Source of the DNA: RYN-230 sp963834705 | GTDB taxonomy: Bacteria; Actinomycetota; Actinomycetes; Streptosporangiales; Streptosporangiaceae | Assembly (NCBI GenBank): GCA_963834705.1 | Contig: CAWICV010000001.1 | Location: 310,001-374,000 of the forward strand | Length of the DNA: 64,000 nucleotides | Direction: 5' to 3' | Part shown: positions 49,404 to 58,481 of the stretch, piece by piece | How positions within the stretch are numbered: the first letter of the stretch is position 1 | How the letters are laid out: every line of letters starts with the position of its first letter | Translations under genes and position numbers: made by a program | The notes under the pieces: model-generated | The model's input: the letters and a program-made list of their open reading frames with translations, nothing else | Told to the model about the DNA's origin: nothing | Database searches by the model: none

Positions 49404-50171
49404 ATGGTGGAGATCAAGAATCAGGCCGCGCTGGACGCGATGCGGGAAGCCGGCCGGGTGGTGGCGCGCGCGCTGGCCGCATCCCGGGACGCGGCCGGAC
49501 CCGGCGTCACCCTGCTCGACCTGGACGAGGCGGCGCACACGGTCATCCGCGAGGCCGGCGCCAGCTCGCCGTTCCTGAACTATCACCCGTCGTTCGCGCC
49601 GTCGCCGTTCCCCGCGGTGATCTGCGCGTCGGTGAACGACACCATCGTGCACGGGATCCCGGACGGCTACCGGCTCCGGGACGGCGACCTGGTCAGCATC
49701 GACTGCGGCGCGACCCTGGACGGCTGGACCGGCGACGCGGCGATCAGCTTCATCGTCGGCCCGCCCCGGCCCGCCGACCTGCTGCTGATCGAGACGGCCG
49801 AGAAGGCCCTGGCGGCCGGTATCGCGGCCGCGGTGGCCGGGGCCAGGATCGGCGACATCTCCAGCGCGGTCGGCACGCTGAGCCGGGGCGCGCACTACGG
49901 CATCCCGGCCGGCTTCGGCGGGCACGGCATCGGCCGGCACATGCACGAGGACCCGCACGTGCCGAACGAGGGCCGGCCCAGCCGCGGCATGCGGCTGCGG
50001 CCCGGCGTGGCCCTGGCCATCGAGCCGATGCTGATAGCCGGGGGCAGCGACGAGTTCGTGGTCGCCCCGGACGGCTGGGCGCTGCGCACCGCGGACGGCA
50101 GCCGGGCCGCGCACGTGGAACACTCGGTGGCCATCACTGACGACGGGCCGCGGATTCTTACCCTGCCCTGA
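49404..50171 (+). CDS. map: Type I methionine aminopeptidase
   Basis: 255 residues from ATG at 49,404. Metal ligands are all visible: Asp100 (LVSIDCGA), Asp111 (TGDAAISF), His174 (GFGGHGIG), Glu207 (AIEPML) and Glu239 (HVEHSV). The substrate-binding His83 is in NDTIVHGIP. It removes N-terminal methionine from new proteins. Actinobacteria carry two or more map genes; this one is apart from the ribosomal operon, 34 bases after the S9 peptidase, and lacks the N-terminal SH3-binding extension of MapB-type enzymes. Confidence 0.95.
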   Translation: MVEIKNQAALDAMREAGRVVARALAASRDAAGPGVTLLDLDEAAHTVIREAGASSPFLNYHPSFAPSPFPAVICASVNDTIVHGIPDGYRLRDGDLVSIDCGATLDGWTGDAAISFIVGPPRPADLLLIETAEKALAAGIAAAVAGARIGDISSAVGTLSRGAHYGIPAGFGGHGIGRHMHEDPHVPNEGRPSRGMRLRPGVALAIEPMLIAGGSDEFVVAPDGWALRTADGSRAAHVEHSVAITDDGPRILTLP

Positions 50172-50248
50172 CCCCGGCGCTTGACAGCGCCTGCGGCCCG
50201 TAGTTACGTCGCAGGCGACGGGGAAATGTACCGGGGGGACGGGGGCAA

Positions 50249-53200
50249 ATGGACGGGGCAGGATTAGCTAACGGCACACAGGCTGCGCCACGGCCGCAGC
50301 TGCGGCTGGCGGCCGCGTTCACCGGCGGGGTCAGCCTGGCCGTGTGGATGGGCGGCATGGCCCGCGAGATGAACCTGCTGCTGTCGGCCAGCCGGACGTG
50401 CCGCGGGGAGCCGGCCCCGGCCACCAGCGCGCCGGGCGAGCGGGTCCGCGCCCTGTATGCCGACCTGCTGGACCTGCTCGGCATCGACGTCAGCATCGAC
50501 GTGCTGTCCGGCACCAGCGCGGGCGGGATCAACGCGGCCATCCTGGGCCTGGCCAACGTACAGCAGTTCGACCTGGACCGGCTGCGCGAGCTCTGGTTCG
50601 CCGAGGGGTCGCTGGGCGGCCTGCTGCGCAGCCCATCCGACAAGACGGCGGCGTCCCTGCTGTACGGGGACAAGAGCCTGCTCGCGGGCCTGCGGGACGG
50701 GCTGGGCCGGCTGGCCGCCGGCGGCCTGGGCAATCCGGCCCCGGCCGAGGACCCGACCCGGGTGTTTCTGACCACCACGCTGCTCGCGGGCGAGGCCAGC
50801 CGGTTCACCGACGAGTACGGCACGCTGGTCCGGGACATCGACCATCACGGGCTGTTCACGTTCAGCAGCGCCGAGCTGACGCCGGCCAACGTGCCGGCCC
50901 TGGCGCTGGCCGCGCGGTGCAGCGCGTCGTTCCCGGTGGCTTTCGAACCGGGCCTGATCCCGATCGGCGTGGACGGCGGGGACGGCCACCCAGACATGGC
51001 CGCGTTCAGCAACGCGCAGGCCACCCAGTTCGCCGCGGACGGCGGGCTGCTGATGAACCGGCCGCTCGGCCCGGCGCTGCAGGCGGTGTTCGACCGGCCC
51101 GCCGAGTCCGAGGTACGCCGGGTGCTCGCCTTCGTGGTGCCGCAGACCGGCGGCCCCACGGTGCCCCGGCCCCGGCTGACCGTGGCCGACACGCCGGACC
51201 TGCCCGCGGCGCTGGCCGCCGACCTGACCGCGCTGACCGCGCAGACCATCTCGGCCGACCTGACCGCGATCGCCGCGCATAACCAGCAGGTGCGGTCCAG
51301 GAACGATGCCCGGCAGCAGCTGGCCGTGCTGGGCACCCAGCTGGCCGGGCTGGGCAGCCTGCTGGGCCGGCTGGCCGTGCCGTTCTACCAGGGCTACCGG
51401 CAGCAACGTGCGGGCCGGATCGCCCAGATCGCGTCCGGCGAGGTGCTGACCCAGACGACCACGGATCACCGGGCCGCGGACGGACGGCCGGCCGGGTTCG
51501 GCGACGACGCCGAGCAGGCCATGGCGGCCGCGGCGGCGGCTGTGCTGGCCGCGCTGCCCGACGGGCTGCCGCCCGTCGGCGGCTACGGGGCGATGAACGC
51601 GGCGGGCCGGGAGGCCCTGGACGATGCCCGGACCACCGTCCTGGGCGTGCTGAGCCGGGCCTATCCGCTGGTGCCGGCCGCCGGCCACCGGACCCTGGGC
51701 CGGCTCCGGCTGTCGGCCAGCCAGGCCATGCCGCCCCGGCCGGAGCCAGTTCCGGCGGACACCGTGGCCCGCGTGCTCGGCGCCGGGCCCCCGGCCGGCG
51801 GCCTGACCGGTGCGGCGGCCGCGGCCGCCCAGACGGCGGCCGCGGCCCACGCGCTGCTCGGTGCCAACATGGCCGGCAGTAACTCCGGGCAGCCGTGGCG
51901 GGACCTGGCCGCAGTGCTGCTCGGCCTGCGCAGCCTGCTGCCCAGCCTGGACCGGATGGCCGGTACGGGGGCCGGACCGGACGCCGGGTACGTGGCCGAC
52001 CTGCTCCGCTACCTGACCGGCCCGGCCGGCGGCGACGAGGTCGACATGGTGGCCGCCCGGCTGTTCGACCTGCACGTGGCGCGGTATGTCATGCAGCCCG
52101 GCGGCCTGCTCGCCGACCAGGCGCTGGAGCTGATCCAGATGAGCGCCGACACCCGGACCAGCCTCGATCCGCGGACCCTGGCCGCGGAGAAGCTCACCGG
52201 CCTGCAACTGCACCACTTCGGCGCGTTCTGCAAGGCGTCGTGGCGGGCCAACGACTGGATGTGGGGCCGGCTCGACGGCGCCGGCTGGCTGGTGCACATG
52301 CTGCTCGACCCGCGGCGGCTGCACGAGCTGGCCAGCGGGGCCGGCGATCTGGACACGTTCCGTGCCGGGCTGCGCGGCGCGCTGGAGCGGATCGCGGGCA
52401 GCCCGGCGCCACCGGGGGTGTGGACCCCGTTCCCGGCCCGGGACGGCCACCCGCCCGCCCCGGCTGAGCTGGACTTCCTCACGGCCACGCAGCCGCCACC
52501 GCCGCCGGTCAGCCTGCCGGTGACGGCCATGTGGGTGGCCAGCGGGCTGCAGCGGATCATCGCCGGCGAGGAGCTGGCCTACGTGGCCGAGCAGGCCGGC
52601 GTGGACGCGGGCCAGGGCGGGGACGAGGGCCCGGCCCGCGCGTTCCAGGCCGCCTACCGCGCCGCGGCCGGCGCCCGGCCGGGCGGCCCAGCGCCGGCCG
52701 GTAGCACCGAGGTGGACCGGTATCCCCCGGTGCCCGATGACAAGGCGGCCACCGTGCTGCACGCCTGCCGGATCCCCGCGGAGACGATCTCCGCTCAGGT
52801 GGGCAGCCAGCTGTTCACCCAGACCCTGACCCGGGCCGCGGCGGTCGCGGTCAAGACCGTGGACCTGGGCCGGGGCACGCCACACTTCCTCCGCCCAGTG
52901 CTGGCCGGTGCGCGCACCGTGACCACGCTGGCCTGGCGGGTGACCTGCGTCAGCCTGGCCGCGCGCTACCCGCTGTTCGCCGGGCTCGGCTTGATCCTGC
53001 TCGGCGCGCTGGCCAGCACCAGCACGGTCAACGTGCTCAGCGCGGCCGGGCTGGCGGCCGTGCTGGCCGGGCTGCTGCTGGTCGCGGTGGGCGCGGCCCG
53101 CCGCATCGTACTGGCACTGGCCATCGTGACCGTGGCCGCCGGGGCCGCGCTGGCCGCGGCCGCCTACATCCCGGTGCTGCGCAGCCACCTGTTCCCGTGG

Positions 53201-53455
53201 CTGGAGAAGACCGTCCTGCCCAGCCTGGCCAGGCATCCCGCGCAGTGGGCCATCCTGGTGCTGTTCGTGCTGCTGCCGCCGCTGTGGACGATCGTCTCGA
53301 TCATCCAGCGGCTGGCCCGGCGCGGGCCGGCCCGGAGCCCGGTCCCGCCGGCCGCGGCGGCCCCCGCGCCGCAGCCTGGCCCGGTCAGCTCCGGGCGTCC
53401 GCCATCAGTGCCGCCAGATCCGGCTCCGGCTGCAGGACATACAGTCCCCCGCTGA
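50249..53455 (+). CDS. Patatin-like phospholipase with C-terminal membrane domain
   Basis: 1,068 residues, ATG at 50,249 after a GGGGACGGGGG tract. The patatin domain starts near LRLAAAFTGGVSLAVWMGGM with nucleophile Ser90 in LSGTSAGGINAAIL; the catalytic Asp is in the FAADGGLLMNRPLGPAL segment near 275. A DUF3376-like helical region (about 330-880) follows. The last ~180 residues hold four to five TMs (ARYPLFAGLGLILLGALAST, LAGLLLVAVGAARRIVLALA, AILVLFVLLPPLWTIVSIIQ) and a proline-rich tail. It is a putative membrane-anchored lipid acyl hydrolase of actinobacterial type; role unknown. Confidence 0.88.
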   Translation: MDGAGLANGTQAAPRPQLRLAAAFTGGVSLAVWMGGMAREMNLLLSASRTCRGEPAPATSAPGERVRALYADLLDLLGIDVSIDVLSGTSAGGINAAILGLANVQQFDLDRLRELWFAEGSLGGLLRSPSDKTAASLLYGDKSLLAGLRDGLGRLAAGGLGNPAPAEDPTRVFLTTTLLAGEASRFTDEYGTLVRDIDHHGLFTFSSAELTPANVPALALAARCSASFPVAFEPGLIPIGVDGGDGHPDMAAFSNAQATQFAADGGLLMNRPLGPALQAVFDRPAESEVRRVLAFVVPQTGGPTVPRPRLTVADTPDLPAALAADLTALTAQTISADLTAIAAHNQQVRSRNDARQQLAVLGTQLAGLGSLLGRLAVPFYQGYRQQRAGRIAQIASGEVLTQTTTDHRAADGRPAGFGDDAEQAMAAAAAAVLAALPDGLPPVGGYGAMNAAGREALDDARTTVLGVLSRAYPLVPAAGHRTLGRLRLSASQAMPPRPEPVPADTVARVLGAGPPAGGLTGAAAAAAQTAAAAHALLGANMAGSNSGQPWRDLAAVLLGLRSLLPSLDRMAGTGAGPDAGYVADLLRYLTGPAGGDEVDMVAARLFDLHVARYVMQPGGLLADQALELIQMSADTRTSLDPRTLAAEKLTGLQLHHFGAFCKASWRANDWMWGRLDGAGWLVHMLLDPRRLHELASGAGDLDTFRAGLRGALERIAGSPAPPGVWTPFPARDGHPPAPAELDFLTATQPPPPPVSLPVTAMWVASGLQRIIAGEELAYVAEQAGVDAGQGGDEGPARAFQAAYRAAAGARPGGPAPAGSTEVDRYPPVPDDKAATVLHACRIPAETISAQVGSQLFTQTLTRAAAVAVKTVDLGRGTPHFLRPVLAGARTVTTLAWRVTCVSLAARYPLFAGLGLILLGALASTSTVNVLSAAGLAAVLAGLLLVAVGAARRIVLALAIVTVAAGAALAAAAYIPVLRSHLFPWLEKTVLPSLARHPAQWAILVLFVLLPPLWTIVSIIQRLARRGPARSPVPPAAAAPAPQPGPVSSGRPPSVPPDPAPAAGHTVPR

Positions 53456-54566
53456 TCCGGTCGGTGACCCAGATCAGCCCGCCGTCGTCCACGAACAGGT
53501 CGTTGATCTGGGCGACCGGCTGCCCGGGCGGCGGATCCGGCACCCAGTGCGCCACCTCCTGGGGGTGCGTGGGGTCGGCCAGGTCGTAGACCCGGACCCC
53601 GGCACTGAAGTAGGTGGCGAAGACCAGCCGCTCGCTGCGGTAGGCGCCGGGCTGGTTCTCGTGCAGGTTGTGCGCGCCGAACCGGAGCGGCAGCTGGTCA
53701 TAGTGGTCAGCCGGGGGCGGGCAGAGCGCGGCCACCCGCGGCGCAGCCGACACGTCGATCACCCGGATGGCCCGCTGCGGCGCCCGCGGCCCGTTGCTGA
53801 CCTGCTCGTCGGTGGCCACCACGAGCTGCCGTCCGGGCAGCGGCAGGCAGGTGTGCGTCGAGCCGCCGTCCCAGCGCAGGCCGCCGGCCTGCCGGGGCCG
53901 GGTGATGTCCGACACGTCCAGGATGACCATCCCGGCGTCGTCGTAGCCGAGGTAGGCGCGGTCGCCGTCGAGCAGCGCGTGGTGCGCCGCGTACCGCTCG
54001 CCCGGCCGCCAGGTGGGCTGCTCACCGGCCCCCTGGCCGGGCCACCACCAGCGGGCCACCTCGGCCGGACGGGCCGGGTCGGCCAGGTCCAGCACCACCC
54101 AGATCCGGTCGCTGAACCCGGCCGGGGTGGCGGACATGTGCGCGTACCGGCCGCCGGTCCACACGATCCGGTGCACCCCCCGGCCGCCGCTGGGCCAGAA
54201 CCCGATCTGCTCCGGGCGCAGCGGGTCAGCCAGCTGGTACACGGCCAGCCCGGCGGAGACCGGCTCGGTCATGGCCGCCCGGTACGGGAACTTCTCGTGG
54301 TTCACCAGCAGCACACCGCCGGCCACCTGGACCTTGTGTGTGTGCGTGCCGCCCGGCGCTGGCCACTGGGCCACCAGGGCCGGCCGGGCCGGGTCGGCGA
54401 CGTCCAGGATCGAGGTGCCCATCCCGGACGTGCCCAGGTGACCGACATACAGCGCGTCGCCGGCCCGGATCACCTGCATGCCGTCGCCGTGCCCGCCCAG
54501 CTCGTGCCGGGCGAGCAAGCGGAAACCCGCGGAGCTGGCCGCGCCGCGGGCCGGCGCCTGGGTCAC
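53385..54566 (-). CDS. LVIVD-repeat beta-propeller protein
   Basis: 393 residues from GTG at 54,566, which overlaps the upstream hydrolase stop (GTGA). At least six blades of the form I-L-D-V-A-D-P-A-R-P-x-L/E-V-A-x-W are seen: STSILDVADPARPALVAQWP-like, LAVYQLADPLRPEQIGFWPS, VVLDLADPARPAEVARWWWP, MVILDVSDITRPRQAGGLRW, IRVIDVSAAPRVAALCPPPA, VRVYDLADPTHPQEVAHWVP. No signal peptide. Likely a propeller binding protein or selenium-binding-like protein; operon partner of the following hydrolase. The 3' end is antisense to the patatin gene tail. Confidence 0.85.
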   Translation of the reverse strand: MTQAPARGAASSAGFRLLARHELGGHGDGMQVIRAGDALYVGHLGTSGMGTSILDVADPARPALVAQWPAPGGTHTHKVQVAGGVLLVNHEKFPYRAAMTEPVSAGLAVYQLADPLRPEQIGFWPSGGRGVHRIVWTGGRYAHMSATPAGFSDRIWVVLDLADPARPAEVARWWWPGQGAGEQPTWRPGERYAAHHALLDGDRAYLGYDDAGMVILDVSDITRPRQAGGLRWDGGSTHTCLPLPGRQLVVATDEQVSNGPRAPQRAIRVIDVSAAPRVAALCPPPADHYDQLPLRFGAHNLHENQPGAYRSERLVFATYFSAGVRVYDLADPTHPQEVAHWVPDPPPGQPVAQINDLFVDDGGLIWVTDRISGGLYVLQPEPDLAALMADARS

Positions 54567-55633
54567 GACGTCCGGGCCCCCAGTTGCCCGGCCACCCAGT
54601 CGGCGGTCCGGTAGCGGTGGAACGGGGCCAGGTTGGCGCAGCCGTGGTTGCCCTGCTCGAGCAGCAGCAGCTCGCCCGGGCCGCTGGTCTCCTCGACCAG
54701 CCGGGCCGCGTCCTGCCACGGAATGAGCCGGTCCAGCTTGCCCATCACGGCCAGCAGCGGGCAGTGGATCATCCCGGCCCGCCCGGCCAGGCTGAGCTGG
54801 GCCGCCGCGGCCCGGGCCGCGGCCATGTCCGGGGACTTGGACCGGACCCGGAACGCCTCCCTGGTCAGACTGGGCCGGTGGTCCCAGTGGTCGGCGAAGT
54901 TGTACGGGCCGGCCAGCGCCACGCAGCAGCGCACCCGGTCGTCCCCGCTGGCCACCCGGGGCGCGTAGTACCCGCCCAGGCTGACCCCCCAGACCCCGAT
55001 CCGCGCCGCGTCCAGCCCGGGCTCGGTGCTCAGCCGGTCGATGATGACCGCGCCGGGCACTTCCCAGTCGCCCCGGATGGCCAGGTCGTACTCGGCCTCG
55101 CCCTGCCCGGGGCCGTCCACGCTGAACGTGGCGATGCCGCGTTCCAGGAACAGCTCCTCGGTGCTGCGCAGCTCCTCTTTGGCCGAGTCCAGCCCGGGGA
55201 TCATGATCATGACTGGGTGCGGCCCGCCGCCCGGCGGCTGGCGGAGCACCCCGACCAGGCGGGACCCGTCGAACGGGATCTCGATCCGGCGGCCCGGCGG
55301 GTCCAGGTAGGGCAGCGCGTCATCCAGGCAGCGCACCGCGGCCTGGTGCGCGGTGCGCATCTGGTCCAGGTCGTTGACGAACAGGAACTTGGCGAAGTGG
55401 TAGTAGACCGCGGCCTGGGCCAGATGCGCGCCCGCGGACATCTGGTGGCCCGCGGCCAGCGCGGTGCGGCCGAGTTCCTCGTGCTCGGCGCCGACCGCAC
55501 TCCACGCGTCACACCAGTCCTCCCAGCGCTGCAGGCCGCTGGTGATCCGCTCGAAATCCCCCGCCGTAACGCCGTTCATCGTGAACCGCGGCGCCCAGTG
55601 CGAGATCGCCATCGCTACCCGCTCATCCGCCAT
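54563..55633 (-). CDS. Alpha/beta hydrolase, 2,6-dihydropseudooxynicotine hydrolase-like
   Basis: 356 residues from ATG at 55,633 (GGGAGG upstream). An N-terminal helical cap (about 1-130, FAKFLFVNDLDQMRTAHQAA) precedes the core: VMIMIPGLDSAKEELRSTEE, SVDGPGQGEAEYDLAIRGDW, nucleophile in GVWGVSLGGYYAPRVASGDD, Asp in MGKLDRLIPWQDAARLVEE, His in LLEQGNHGCANLAPFHRY. This cap-plus-core order is that of FrsA-like C-C bond hydrolases such as DHPON hydrolase of nicotine breakdown. A nicotine role is not implied; the adjoining molybdenum hydroxylase makes an N-heterocycle pathway conceivable. Confidence 0.85.
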   Translation of the reverse strand: MADERVAMAISHWAPRFTMNGVTAGDFERITSGLQRWEDWCDAWSAVGAEHEELGRTALAAGHQMSAGAHLAQAAVYYHFAKFLFVNDLDQMRTAHQAAVRCLDDALPYLDPPGRRIEIPFDGSRLVGVLRQPPGGGPHPVMIMIPGLDSAKEELRSTEELFLERGIATFSVDGPGQGEAEYDLAIRGDWEVPGAVIIDRLSTEPGLDAARIGVWGVSLGGYYAPRVASGDDRVRCCVALAGPYNFADHWDHRPSLTREAFRVRSKSPDMAAARAAAAQLSLAGRAGMIHCPLLAVMGKLDRLIPWQDAARLVEETSGPGELLLLEQGNHGCANLAPFHRYRTADWVAGQLGARTS

Positions 55634-55708
55634 ACAGCCTCCCTGTGCCGTGCCGTGCCGCCCGCTCGCGCCTGGCCAAACCTGCAAACGAATGCATACT
55701 CTGTGCGG

Positions 55709-56197
55709 ATGGGCAGCGTCAACATCCAGTTCTCCGTCAACGGGACCGCGCAGGTAGTCAGCAGCGAGCCGGACACGCCGCTGCTCGACGTGCTCCGGCA
55801 TGATCTGGGCCTGGCCGGGCCGCGGTTCGGCTGCGGCATCGGTCTGTGCGGCGCGTGCTTCGTGATCATCGACGGCCAGGTCAGATCGTCCTGTGATTTC
55901 CCGGCCTGGGCGGCCGAGGGCAAGGACGTGACCACGGTCGAAGGGCTGGCCGACGGCGACGCGCTGCACGCGGTGCAGCAGGCGGTGATCGACGAGCAGG
56001 CCGCCCAGTGTGGCTACTGCACCTCCGGGATGATCATGAGCGGGGTGGCGCTGCTGCGCCGCAACCCGGCGCCCACCGAGCAGGAGGTGCGCGCGGCCCT
56101 GGACGGCAACCTGTGCCGGTGCGGGACGCACCAGCGGATCGTCCGGGCCGTGCTGCGCGCGGCAGCCCGGACTGCGCCGGCCGGGGCCACGGAATGA
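55709..56197 (+). CDS. [2Fe-2S] subunit of a molybdenum hydroxylase
   Basis: 162 residues, ATG at 55,709; a CATACT -10-like box 9 bases upstream suggests a leaderless message. The plant-type cluster uses Cys42, Cys47, Cys50 and Cys62 (FGCGIGLCGACFVIIDG, SSCDF). The second, helical cluster uses Cys101, Cys104, Cys136 and Cys138 (QCGYCTSGMIMSG, NLCRCGTHQRI). It is the electron-transfer subunit for the molybdopterin protein that overlaps it (ATGA). No FAD subunit follows. Confidence 0.93.
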   Translation: MGSVNIQFSVNGTAQVVSSEPDTPLLDVLRHDLGLAGPRFGCGIGLCGACFVIIDGQVRSSCDFPAWAAEGKDVTTVEGLADGDALHAVQQAVIDEQAAQCGYCTSGMIMSGVALLRRNPAPTEQEVRAALDGNLCRCGTHQRIVRAVLRAAARTAPAGATE

Positions 56198-58365
56198 CCC
56201 CCTCCCCCAGCCTGGCCGCCAACCCGGAGCTGGGCCGCTGGCTCGACTTCAGCCGTCCCGGCCGGGTCATCATCCACCTTGGCAAGGTCGAGTACGGCCA
56301 GGGCGTGTGGACCGCGCTGGCCCAGATCGCGGCCGAGGAACTCGACGTGGCGCTGGACCAGGTCGAGGTGGCCCCGGTCAGCACGGACACCAGCCCGGAC
56401 GAGGGAGTGACCTCGGGCAGCCGGTCGATCGAGGATTCCGGCGGCGCGCTGCACCAGGCCTGTGCGCAGGCCCGGGCCGCGTTCCTGGCCGCGGCCGCGG
56501 CCAAGCTGGACACCGGCCCGGCCGGGCTGACCGTTCACCGCGGCGAGATCTGCACCGCCGGCGTCACCAGCACTGGGCTCACCAGCACTGGGCTCACCAG
56601 CACTGGGCTCAGCTACTGGACGCTGGCCGAGCCGGGCCTGCTGGACCGGGCCGCCGCCGAGGCGGCCGTGGCCAAGCCGGCCAGCCAGTGGTCGGTGGCG
56701 GGCCGCAGCGCGCCGCGGCGTGACCTGCCGGACAAGGCGACCGGCCGCCCCCGGTTCCTGCACGACCTGGTGCTGCCGGGCATGGTGTTCGGCCGGGTGA
56801 TCCGGCCGCCGGGCCCGGCCGCCACGCTGGACGAGGTCGGGGCGGTGGACCTGCCGGACGGCGTGCTGGCCACGGCGCGGGACGGCTCGTTCCTCGGTGT
56901 GCTGGCCGGCCGGGACCGGATCGCGGTGGCTGCCGCGGCCCGGCTGGCCCGGGCCGCCCGGTGGACGGTCCGCGAGTCGCTGCCCGACGAGCGGGACCTG
57001 AGGGCCTTCCTGCTCAGCCAGCCGACCGAGGACCAGCCGGTGGTGCAGCGCAGCGACCCGGCCGCGGCCGCCCAGGTGCGCAGCACGCACCGGGCCGAGT
57101 TCACCCGGCCATTCATCGCGCACGCTTCGATCGCGCCCAGCTGCGCGATCGCCCGCTGGGACAGCGGCCCGGACGGCACGCCGCAGATCACCGTGTGGAC
57201 GCACAGCCAGGGGCCGTTCCCGCTGCGCCGGGCGCTGGCCGCCGGGCTGGGCCTGGACCCGGCCCAGCTGACCGTGCATTACGTGGAGGGAGCCGGCGTG
57301 TACGGGCACAACGCCTCGGACGACGCGGCCGCCGACGCGGTGCTGCTGGCCCGGGAGCTGCCCGGCCGCCCGGTGCGGGTGCTCTGGTCCCGCGAGGATG
57401 AGCTCGGCTGGGGGCCGGTCGGCCCGGCCATGCTGGCCCGGCTGTCGGCCGGGCTGGACGAGTCCGGCCGGATCCAGACCTGGCGGCAGGACGTGTGGAG
57501 CAACGGTTTCCTCGGCCGCCCCGGCACCGGCGGCGAGCCGCGGCTGCTCGGGCTGTCCCATACCGCCGGGGGCACGCCGATCCCGGCCGCGCCGGACGGG
57601 GTGCCCAGCGGCGCGATGGGCGCCACCCGCAACGCGGTGCCCGGCTACGACATCCCGGACCTGGCGGTGACCCGGCACCGGCTGCGCACCATGCCCATCC
57701 GCACCTCGTCGCTGCGCTCGCTGGGTGCGTTCCTCAACGTGTTCGCGATCGAGTCATTCATGGACGAGCTGGCCGGGCTGGCCGGCGCCGACCCGGCCGC
57801 GTTCCGGCTGGCCCACCTGACCGACCCGCGGGCCCGCCGGGTCATCGAGGAGGTGGCCGGCTTCGCGGGCTGGGCGGCCCGGACCCGCACGGAGAGCGCC
57901 GGCACCGGGGGCACCGGCTTCGGGCTGGCCTTCGCCCGGTACAAGGGCACCTCCGGGTACTGCGCGGCGGTGGCCGAGGTGGCCGCGGACACCAGCATCG
58001 CGCTGCGTCGGCTGTGGCTGGCCGTGGACGTGGGCCGGGTGATCAACCCCGACGGCGTGCGCAACCAGGTCGAGGGCGGGGCGCTGCAGAGCGCGAGCTG
58101 GGCGCTGCGCGAGCGGGTCCGCTTCGACCGGACCCGGATCACGTCGGTCACCTGGGAGACCTACCCGATCCTGCGGTTCACCGAGATGCCCGAGGTGGCG
58201 GTGCGGGTGCTGCCGTCCGACGAGGCGGAGACCGGCGCGGGCGAGATGGCCCAGGGCCCGGTGGCGGGCGCCATCGGCAACGCGGTAGCCGACGCGGTCG
58301 GCGTCCGGGTCCGGGACCTGCCGCTCACCACCGAGCAGATCACCCGCGCCATCGAGGAGGCCTGA
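56194..58365 (+). CDS. Molybdopterin-binding subunit of a xanthine-dehydrogenase-family hydroxylase
   Basis: 723 residues. The aldehyde-oxidase/xanthine-dehydrogenase MoCo domain contains VEYGQGVWTALAQIAAEELD, DEGVTSGSRSIEDSGGALHQ, and late motifs RRLWLAVDVGRVINPDGVRN with EGGALQSASWALRERV and the catalytic Glu in ETGAGEMAQGPVAGAIGNAV. The layout (short N-terminus, no FAD partner, start overlapping the FeS gene) fits the isoquinoline 1-oxidoreductase/IorB-like or nicotinate-dehydrogenase-like two-subunit class. Three 15-bp direct repeats inside encode TSTGL three times at about residues 125-139. Substrate unknown. Confidence 0.92.
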   Translation: MTPSPSLAANPELGRWLDFSRPGRVIIHLGKVEYGQGVWTALAQIAAEELDVALDQVEVAPVSTDTSPDEGVTSGSRSIEDSGGALHQACAQARAAFLAAAAAKLDTGPAGLTVHRGEICTAGVTSTGLTSTGLTSTGLSYWTLAEPGLLDRAAAEAAVAKPASQWSVAGRSAPRRDLPDKATGRPRFLHDLVLPGMVFGRVIRPPGPAATLDEVGAVDLPDGVLATARDGSFLGVLAGRDRIAVAAAARLARAARWTVRESLPDERDLRAFLLSQPTEDQPVVQRSDPAAAAQVRSTHRAEFTRPFIAHASIAPSCAIARWDSGPDGTPQITVWTHSQGPFPLRRALAAGLGLDPAQLTVHYVEGAGVYGHNASDDAAADAVLLARELPGRPVRVLWSREDELGWGPVGPAMLARLSAGLDESGRIQTWRQDVWSNGFLGRPGTGGEPRLLGLSHTAGGTPIPAAPDGVPSGAMGATRNAVPGYDIPDLAVTRHRLRTMPIRTSSLRSLGAFLNVFAIESFMDELAGLAGADPAAFRLAHLTDPRARRVIEEVAGFAGWAARTRTESAGTGGTGFGLAFARYKGTSGYCAAVAEVAADTSIALRRLWLAVDVGRVINPDGVRNQVEGGALQSASWALRERVRFDRTRITSVTWETYPILRFTEMPEVAVRVLPSDEAETGAGEMAQGPVAGAIGNAVADAVGVRVRDLPLTTEQITRAIEEA
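56566..56610 (+). repeat. In-frame 15-bp tandem repeat
   Basis: ACCAGCACTGGGCTC three times, giving Thr-Ser-Thr-Gly-Leu times three inside the molybdopterin subunit, in the variable region before SYWTLAEPG. Confidence 0.9.
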
Positions 58366-58481
58366 GCCACCGGCAGCGGGCCGGCCGGGCGGGCTGAGCC
58401 AGACCGGCAGCTGCCCACACCGTGGTGACCAGCTTCACCATGACGCAACGGTAAGCCCCGGCCGTTCCGGGAACGTTGCCG

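Noticed and set aside
50264..53236. A 990-codon open frame antisense to the patatin gene, and other very long antisense frames (for example 5,608-7,890, 2,823-5,108 and 47,159-49,417)
   Set aside because: High G+C DNA keeps antisense frames open. The residues are dominated by Arg, Gly, Pro, Ala and His without domains, and the sense strand has clear motifs.
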